Below are positions 5,920 through 9,699 of a stretch of 9,699 bases of DNA, in pieces; the stretch's first letter is position 1, and every line of letters starts with the position of its first letter. The notes under the pieces are model-generated. The model had not been told where the DNA came from. It did no database searches and saw only the letters and a program-made list of their open reading frames with translations. The position numbers and the translations under genes are program-made. Where the stretch lies: assembly GCA_903890265.1 (NCBI GenBank), contig CAITAM010000377.1, forward strand, positions 1 to 9,699, in the 5' to 3' direction. The stretch is from an uncultured Pseudomonadota bacterium (lineage in GTDB: Bacteria; Pseudomonadota; Gammaproteobacteria; Steroidobacterales; Steroidobacteraceae).

Positions 5920-6254
5920 CCGGGTGCTCGAGGGTGGGGTCGGTCGTACGAGGCGACTTGCGGAACGGCGGCATCGCGTAATTGAGGGTGCGATCGTTTC
6001 GGGTGCAGGCGATTGAGAGCGCAACGCGAGGGCCGACCCTGAATCAATGCGTTTCCCGGATCCGGACCTTCAGTCGGGTCGGCGAGGGCTCAGGGGCGGC
6101 GGATCCCGGCACCGGGCGGCGATGGGCGCCGCTTGCGCCATTTCTCGCGTGCAGAACTTTGCCGGATCGCGAAGAATTGACGTGGGGTGATACTCGTAGC
6201 GGCCGAAGCTCGGTACTCGGCCGTTGAAGCCGGCGCAGCCATGGGAGCAGAGCA
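5920..6254. other. gene-free stretch upstream of the SIMPL gene, with a leader hairpin
   Basis: No supported gene is visible. TTGACG at 6177-6182 resembles a -35 box but has no matching -10 at normal spacing; GATACT (6189-6194) resembles a -10 but has no -35. A perfect inverted repeat CGGCCGA-N10-TCGGCCG occupies 6200-6223 and ends 31 nt before ATG 6255, so it is a candidate leader hairpin or operator. Nothing else was recognised. Confidence 0.4.
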
Positions 6255-7019
6255 ATGAAGCGAATCGGTGGCGGAACGTTCCTCGCAATCATTCTGCTGG
6301 CAGGCACGACAGCCCCCGGGGTGGCGGCTGAGCCGGGGACTCCGGGCGGTCCCGGGCAGATCGTCGTGTCCGGGTCCTCCGAAGCCTCGTTGCCGCCGTC
6401 GACCGCGACGTTCTCGATAGGCATCAGCACTCGGGCACCGACCGCAGCCGGGGCAGGTGAGCAGAATGCGAGGAAGACCAAGGACGTCATGGCGGCGATG
6501 CAGCGGGCGGGAGTCTCCCGCGAGGAGATCAAGGGAACCCATTTGTCGGTGAGTCGGACGTGGGACTACGCTGCGAACGGGCAGCGCGCGAAGGCGTCCT
6601 CCTACGAGGCAACGAACTCCATTCAAATCGAGACCCGTCGACTGGACCAGGTCGGGACGGTCATTGACGAAGCGCTGACGGCGGGCGCAACCAGTTCCTC
6701 TGGCGTCAGCTTCAGCGCAGACAGGATCGACGAGGCACGGCACCAGGTGTTGATGCAGGCCGTGACGGCGGCTCGCGCGGACGCGGAGACGCTGGCCCGC
6801 GCGGGTGGCGGAACCTTAGGTGAGCTGCTCTTGTTGAGCACGGAGCCGTCTGGCAGCAATTATGGCGTACAGATGAATGAGTTCATGCCACCCCCTCCTC
6901 CAAAGGTAATGGCGGCACCGGCACTGGCGTCGACCGAAATCATGCCGAGTCAGATCACGGTTAACGCGAACGTTGTCGGGCGGTGGCGGTTCGTGCCGGC
7001 AGCCGGGGTCACCCGATAA
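6255..7019 (+). CDS. periplasmic SIMPL-domain (DUF541, YggE-like) protein, 254 aa
   Basis: SIMPL proteins are exported; E. coli YggE is linked to lower oxidative stress, but the molecular action is unsettled. Residues 1-25 (MKRIGGGTFLAIILLAGTTAPGVAA) form a signal peptide. The domain starts at QIVVSGSSEASLPPSTATFSIGIST (35-59), the usual opening of the family (IxVxGxGxxxxxPDxAxxxxxV). It continues with a helix that pairs MQRAGVSREEIKGTHLSVSRTWDY, EATNSIQIETRRLDQVGTVIDEALTAGA (118-145), SFSADRIDEARHQVLMQAVTAARADAETLARAGG and LGELLLLST, and closes with PSQITVNANVVGRWRF. A Pro-rich insert MPPPPPK sits at 211-217. Length matches YggE (about 246 aa). ATG 6255 has GGGAG 7 nt upstream. The gene is monocistronic as far as can be seen; a 7-bp hairpin lies in its leader. 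Confidence 0.85.
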   Translation: MKRIGGGTFLAIILLAGTTAPGVAAEPGTPGGPGQIVVSGSSEASLPPSTATFSIGISTRAPTAAGAGEQNARKTKDVMAAMQRAGVSREEIKGTHLSVSRTWDYAANGQRAKASSYEATNSIQIETRRLDQVGTVIDEALTAGATSSSGVSFSADRIDEARHQVLMQAVTAARADAETLARAGGGTLGELLLLSTEPSGSNYGVQMNEFMPPPPPKVMAAPALASTEIMPSQITVNANVVGRWRFVPAAGVTR

Positions 7020-7601
7020 AGCGATCCGCAACGCAGAACGCCGCTGATAGGCGCGCGTTGTGCCGAGTGATGGCGATGCGGCCCGCGGTCAGGAGTCTGC
7101 GAACGGACGGTTCACGACGACGGCCACCGGTCCGTGGCGGAACGGGAACGGTGTGCCCGCGATCCAGCAGGGCCTGGTGCCGGTGCCTCCCGTCGTCGCG
7201 CCGTTGCCGCCGCGCCGGACGGCCCGGCGGCGGTTTGCGTGTCAGGCGGCACGCCCCGCGCCTCGGAATGCACGTCGAATGACATAACGCCGTAAACGTT
7301 TGCATGACAGACGCGGTCGTTCGGTTGCCGCCACCCGGCTGGGACCGACGCCGGGTCGTGCGCGATGGCGCGAATCCCGCTGCGTGGCGCCGCGTGCCGG
7401 CAGGGCGGCCCGGCGTGGCCGAGCCGCCACGAAGATCCGCCCGATTTGTCATAAAGCGGGGGTAGCCTGACCGTCGCTGGGTTTCGCAGAGAAATCACTC
7501 CATTGAGAGGGTTCCGCGATGCCCGGCGCGCGCTTGACCGGACCACACACCCGGATCGAGTGGACTCAAGAACACACATACAACAGGGCAGGGGCACGCA
7601 C
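7020..7601. other. 582-bp gene-free stretch before the VPLPA-CTERM gene
   Basis: Frames here are arginine/proline-rich and unlike any family I recognise, so I call no gene. There is an imperfect palindrome GTAAACGTTTGC (7292-7303) with a central CG, resembling LacI/GalR-family operators. A perfect inverted repeat ACCCGGC-N10-GCCGGGT lies at 7334-7357. A weak sigma-54-like TGGCGCG-AATC-CCGC lies at 7367-7381. The sequence CATAAA with a preceding TG (7448-7455) could be a weak extended -10. I could not fix the promoter of the following gene, and I saw no T-run terminator for the SIMPL gene. Confidence 0.4.
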
Positions 7602-8345
7602 ATGACTCAGGAATTCCGTTCCAAGGGATTGATTTCCCTGGCATTAACAGGGTCGCTGGCGCTGTTCGCACCGCTCGCCGGCGCGAACGTCGTGCCGCCC
7701 TACGCGCAGTCGTTCAATGACGCGGCCTTCCAAGGCGGCACGCTCGTGCTCAGCGCGACCTCGACGGTCGACAGCGGCACGAGCGATCTCTTCGGCGCGA
7801 CGAACTACTACACGATCAACAATGCCAACGGCTGGACGTTCGGCAACGGCGCCTTCTACGCCGTGCAGGCGAACGCGGACGGCACGAACGCCGCGCCGTA
7901 CAACGGCGCCATCCTCCTGAACGAAGGCGGCGTCAGCGGCCCGTCGTCGACCACCGCACCGCTCGCGACGCAGGACTACTCGACCCCGCTGACCACGGTG
8001 GCCGGCCAGGGGTACACGGTCCAGACGCACTACTTCGGTGACAACCGCCCGGGCGGCAGCTACGTTCTCGACCTGTACCTGAACGGGGCCAGGTCCGCGT
8101 CGGCCTCGGGCACCGACGGTGCCTCCGGCTCGCTCGCCTCTCCCTACACCTTCAGCTACACGTTCCAGGCAAACACGACGTCGACCGTGGTCGGCTACGG
8201 CCAGAGCCAGTCAGTGAACCAGGCCTCGGCGATCATCGACGACATCTCGGTCACGCCGGTGGTGCCGCTGCCGGCCACCGCCTGGCTGCTGGCGAGCGGC
8301 GTACTCGGACTCCTCGGGCTCGTCGGCCGGCCGAAGACCGCCTGA
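7602..8345 (+). CDS. secreted VPLPA-CTERM (PEP-CTERM-like) sorting-domain protein, 247 aa
   Basis: This is a second predicted exosortase substrate. ATG 7602 follows AGGGG (7590-7594) by 7 nt and starts a clear signal peptide (MTQEFRSKGLISLALTGSLALFAPLAGA, cleavage near residue 28). The body is rich in Gly, Ser, Thr, Asn and Tyr. The segments NNANGWTFGNGAFYAVQAN and GQGYTVQTHYFGDNRPGGSYVLDLYLNG suggest a jelly-roll, carbohydrate-binding-like beta sandwich, but no family is certain. The C-terminus VPLPATAWLLASGVLGLLGLVGRPKTA (221-247) has the VPLPA motif in place of VPEP, then a hydrophobic helix and a short basic end with one Arg and one Lys. It differs from the first sorting-signal protein in motif and basic cluster, shows no sequence similarity in the body, and has no clear sigma-54 promoter. 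It may therefore be controlled, or even processed, differently. Confidence 0.88.
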   Translation: MTQEFRSKGLISLALTGSLALFAPLAGANVVPPYAQSFNDAAFQGGTLVLSATSTVDSGTSDLFGATNYYTINNANGWTFGNGAFYAVQANADGTNAAPYNGAILLNEGGVSGPSSTTAPLATQDYSTPLTTVAGQGYTVQTHYFGDNRPGGSYVLDLYLNGARSASASGTDGASGSLASPYTFSYTFQANTTSTVVGYGQSQSVNQASAIIDDISVTPVVPLPATAWLLASGVLGLLGLVGRPKTA

Positions 8346-8380
8346 TCCCGGATTCCTGATCCTCATTCCCGTCAAGCGAG

Positions 8381-8411
8381 AGCGCCGTCCACGCGGACGG
8401 CGCTTTTTTTT
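8381..8411 (+). terminator. intrinsic terminator of the VPLPA-CTERM gene
   Basis: A perfect 10-bp stem AGCGCCGTCC / GGACGGCGCT (8381-8390 with 8395-8404) closes an ACGC loop and is followed by a T8 run (8404-8411), 35 bp after the stop codon. On the opposite strand the stem is not followed by a U-tract, so it should act on the plus strand only. Confidence 0.92.
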
Positions 8412-8471
8412 GCGCGCTGACGGCCCGGGCTTTCGCGTGGCGCGCGGCCAGCGGTGCCGCGTGCGCACGCC

Positions 8472-8987
8472 TCAGCGCGGTCGGCTTGCCGGCTCGCTGT
8501 GGATCCGCACGAGATCGGCCGCCGACTCGTGGCTTGCGATCAGGGACCAGCCGCTGCCGGTCGCGACCCAGACTTCGGTAAAGCGCCAGCGGCGCTTCTC
8601 ATTGCGGTTGCTGAAGGCAAGGCGCTCCTCGGCGATACCGGTGACCACGCCCGTGTCCTTCACCACGGTGACCCTGAGGTCGGACAACTCGCTGACGGTT
8701 GATTCGAGGTCGACGTCGTGGCGACGCGCGAGGCCAAGCACGTCATTGCGCGAGTGCACCTTGCCCTTGCTGTCGGTCATCGTGTACTCGGTCGCGAGCA
8801 GGGCCGCGAGCGGCTCCACGCGACCGGCGACCAGCGCGTCGTGCAAGGATCGCGTCGCGCCGATGAGTGCGCCGCGGGCGTCGCTGTCCGCGGCGACCGC
8901 CGGCGTCCCGGCAAGCCATGCGACGGCGAGCGCGGCAAGGCCCCGCCGGGCGGCGCCCGGGCTACTCCTCGTCATCGTAGTGGTCAT
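8472..8987 (-). CDS. secreted NTF2-like (DUF4440/SnoaL-like) protein, 171 aa
   Basis: A signal peptide (MTTTMTRSSPGAARRGLAALAVAWLAGTPAVA, cleavage before ADSDA) precedes one NTF2-like domain. Visible pattern: LHDALVAGRVEPLAALLATEYTMTDSKGKVHSRNDVLGLAR (helix, then the EYxxxDSxG turn and the following helix), LRVTVVKDTGVVTGIAEERLAF, RWRFTEVWVATGSGWSLIASHES. The ending (RxTEVWVxxxxGWxLIASHxS) is typical of DUF4440. Such folds form a cone-shaped pocket used either for catalysis or for ligand binding; the substrate is unknown. ATG 8987 lies inside the upstream sixA-like gene (26-nt overlap, different frame), which argues for translational coupling; ATG 8975 is a possible alternative. Last gene of the minus-strand cluster. 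The twin Arg before the hydrophobic core is not a full Tat motif. Confidence 0.82.
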   Translation of the reverse strand: MTTTMTRSSPGAARRGLAALAVAWLAGTPAVAADSDARGALIGATRSLHDALVAGRVEPLAALLATEYTMTDSKGKVHSRNDVLGLARRHDVDLESTVSELSDLRVTVVKDTGVVTGIAEERLAFSNRNEKRRWRFTEVWVATGSGWSLIASHESAADLVRIHSEPASRPR

Positions 8988-9483
8988 CACCCGGTGCCGC
9001 CGAGTGCACGCAGCGCCCCATCCGCCAGCTGAGATCACGCCAGTGGGCGATCGGCAGCTCGAGCGAGCAGAGGGCGGCGGTGGGCATTTCCGGCACGTCG
9101 TGCGAGGACTCGAGGCGTCCGGCGATGACCGACAGGCCCGGGTTGTGGCCCACGAGCAGCACGTGCGACGCGTCCTCGGGGCAGTGCTGCAGGATGGCAA
9201 GCAGCCGGTCGGCATCGGCGAGGTACACGCGGTCGTCGTGGCGAATGCGCTCGAGCGGGAAGCCGAGCGCGTGCGCGAGGATCTTGGCCGTCTGCACGGT
9301 CCGGACCGAGGAGCTGGTGATCAGGTGATCGGGCGGGGGTCCGAGGGCGGCAAGCCGTTGCGACATGCGCTTGGCCTCGCGACGGCCGCGCTTGTCGAGT
9401 TCCCGTTCGAAGTCCTCGATCTCCTCGGTCGGCTTCTCGGCGTGCGCGTGCCGGAACAGCGTCAGCGTCCGCACCGAACTCAC
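8962..9483 (-). CDS. sixA: SixA-like phosphohistidine phosphatase (histidine phosphatase superfamily), 173 aa
   Basis: SixA removes phosphate from phosphohistidine; in E. coli it acts on phosphotransfer proteins (ArcB, and NPr of the nitrogen PTS). Catalytic features are visible: RHAHAEK with Arg11 and nucleophile His12, a conserved Arg61 in SSSVRTVQTAKIL, and the second His in VLLVGHNPGLS (His113). ELDKRGRREAKRM (29-40) matches the family's xLTxxGxxxA element. The RHA rather than RHG triplet is common in SixA-type proteins. The start is GTG 9483, whose bases overlap the TGA of the upstream Rieske gene (GTGA), so the two should be translationally coupled. The last 26 nt overlap the NTF2-like gene. 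The acidic tail DDHYDDEE is partly shaped by that overlap. No signal peptide: cytoplasmic. Confidence 0.85.
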   Translation of the reverse strand: MSSVRTLTLFRHAHAEKPTEEIEDFERELDKRGRREAKRMSQRLAALGPPPDHLITSSSVRTVQTAKILAHALGFPLERIRHDDRVYLADADRLLAILQHCPEDASHVLLVGHNPGLSVIAGRLESSHDVPEMPTAALCSLELPIAHWRDLSWRMGRCVHSAAPGDDHYDDEE

Positions 9484-9699
9484 GCCCCGTGCCCGACGTC
9501 GAGCTCGACTTCAAGCTGCTCGCCGCTGACCCGGACGGGGTAGGTCCTGACCGGGCTGTAGGCGGGTGGTGAGAGCGCCGCGCCCGTGCGCAGGCAGAAG
9601 CGCGCACCGTGCCGGGGGCAGATGACTTCGAGGCCGTCCACGGTTGCGCCGTCGAGTGAACCGCCGTCGTGCGTGCACTCGTCGTCGATGGCGAAAAAG
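9480..9699 (-). CDS. Rieske [2Fe-2S] ferredoxin-like protein, partial (C-terminal 72 aa)
   Basis: The reading frame enters from the right edge, so the N-terminus is missing (perhaps 30 residues, judging from ~105-aa stand-alone Rieske ferredoxins). The cluster ligands are CTH (residues 8-10 of the visible part) and, after 16 residues, CPRH, followed by GARFCLRTG. This is the C-x-H / C-x2-H pattern with HG after the second His, as in NirD and aromatic-dioxygenase ferredoxins. A strand-rich end (YPVRVSGEQLEVEL) closes the domain. It presumably passes single electrons to a partner enzyme, but no oxygenase or reductase is visible here. Its TGA (9482-9480) overlaps the sixA GTG by 4 nt (GTGA). First visible gene of the three-gene minus-strand cluster. 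Confidence 0.85.
   Translation of the reverse strand, partial: FFAIDDECTHDGGSLDGATVDGLEVICPRHGARFCLRTGAALSPPAYSPVRTYPVRVSGEQLEVELDVGHGA

Noticed and set aside
6177..6205. Sigma-70 promoter starting with TTGACG before the SIMPL gene
   Set aside because: The hexamer 17 bp downstream is CGGCCG, which is not a -10 box.
7367..7381. Second sigma-54 promoter before the VPLPA-CTERM gene
   Set aside because: TGGCGCG-AATC-CCGC keeps only GG-N10-GC and misses other conserved bases; such matches are common by chance in GC-rich DNA.
7112..7603. Minus-strand open frame of 163 codons in the 7020-7601 gap
   Set aside because: Composition is that of an antisense frame in GC-rich DNA; no domain, no ribosome site, and it starts over the next gene's start codon.

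Overview
The window is a GC-rich chromosomal stretch from a Gram-negative bacterium, probably a proteobacterium and most likely gammaproteobacterial. That assignment is an inference from high GC, a bifunctional PutA, two proteins with exosortase-type C-terminal sorting signals, and SixA-type and SIMPL-domain genes. No rRNA, tRNA, CRISPR array or insertion sequence was seen.

Layout. (1) 1-2696, plus strand: the 3' part of putA (proline to glutamate), with its start outside the window and an in-frame amber codon at 741-743 that splits the proline dehydrogenase barrel. (2) 2697-3648: a short intergenic region with a perfect match to the sigma-54 -24/-12 consensus, then a secreted PEP-CTERM protein gene and a strong terminator. 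(3) 3673-4185, minus strand: a DUF1801 protein converging on that terminator. (4) 4192-4674: gene-free DNA with small hairpins. (5) 4675-5257: a BrnT/BrnA toxin-antitoxin pair with a nested inverted-repeat operator candidate, in visibly less GC-rich DNA, followed by a small secreted SH3-like protein (5461-5919). (6) 6255-7019: a periplasmic SIMPL (DUF541) protein. (7) 7020-7601: gene-free DNA with a LacI-family-like palindrome and a hairpin. (8) 7602-8345: a second exosortase substrate, with a VPLPA-type tail, ending in another perfect terminator. (9) 8472-9699, minus strand: an overlapping three-gene set reading Rieske ferredoxin (partial), SixA-like phosphohistidine phosphatase, secreted NTF2-like (DUF4440) protein.

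How the genes work together. The two sorting-signal proteins should be exported by Sec and processed by an exosortase encoded elsewhere. Only the first shows a convincing sigma-54 promoter, which fits the known PrsK/PrsR control of PEP-CTERM genes. The Rieske-sixA-NTF2 genes overlap and are probably co-translated, although their combined role is unknown. I found no convincing wholly new multi-gene system. The best leads are the amber-interrupted putA, the sigma-54 promoter with possible upstream activator sites, the brnTA control region, and the Rieske/SixA/NTF2-like overlap cluster.
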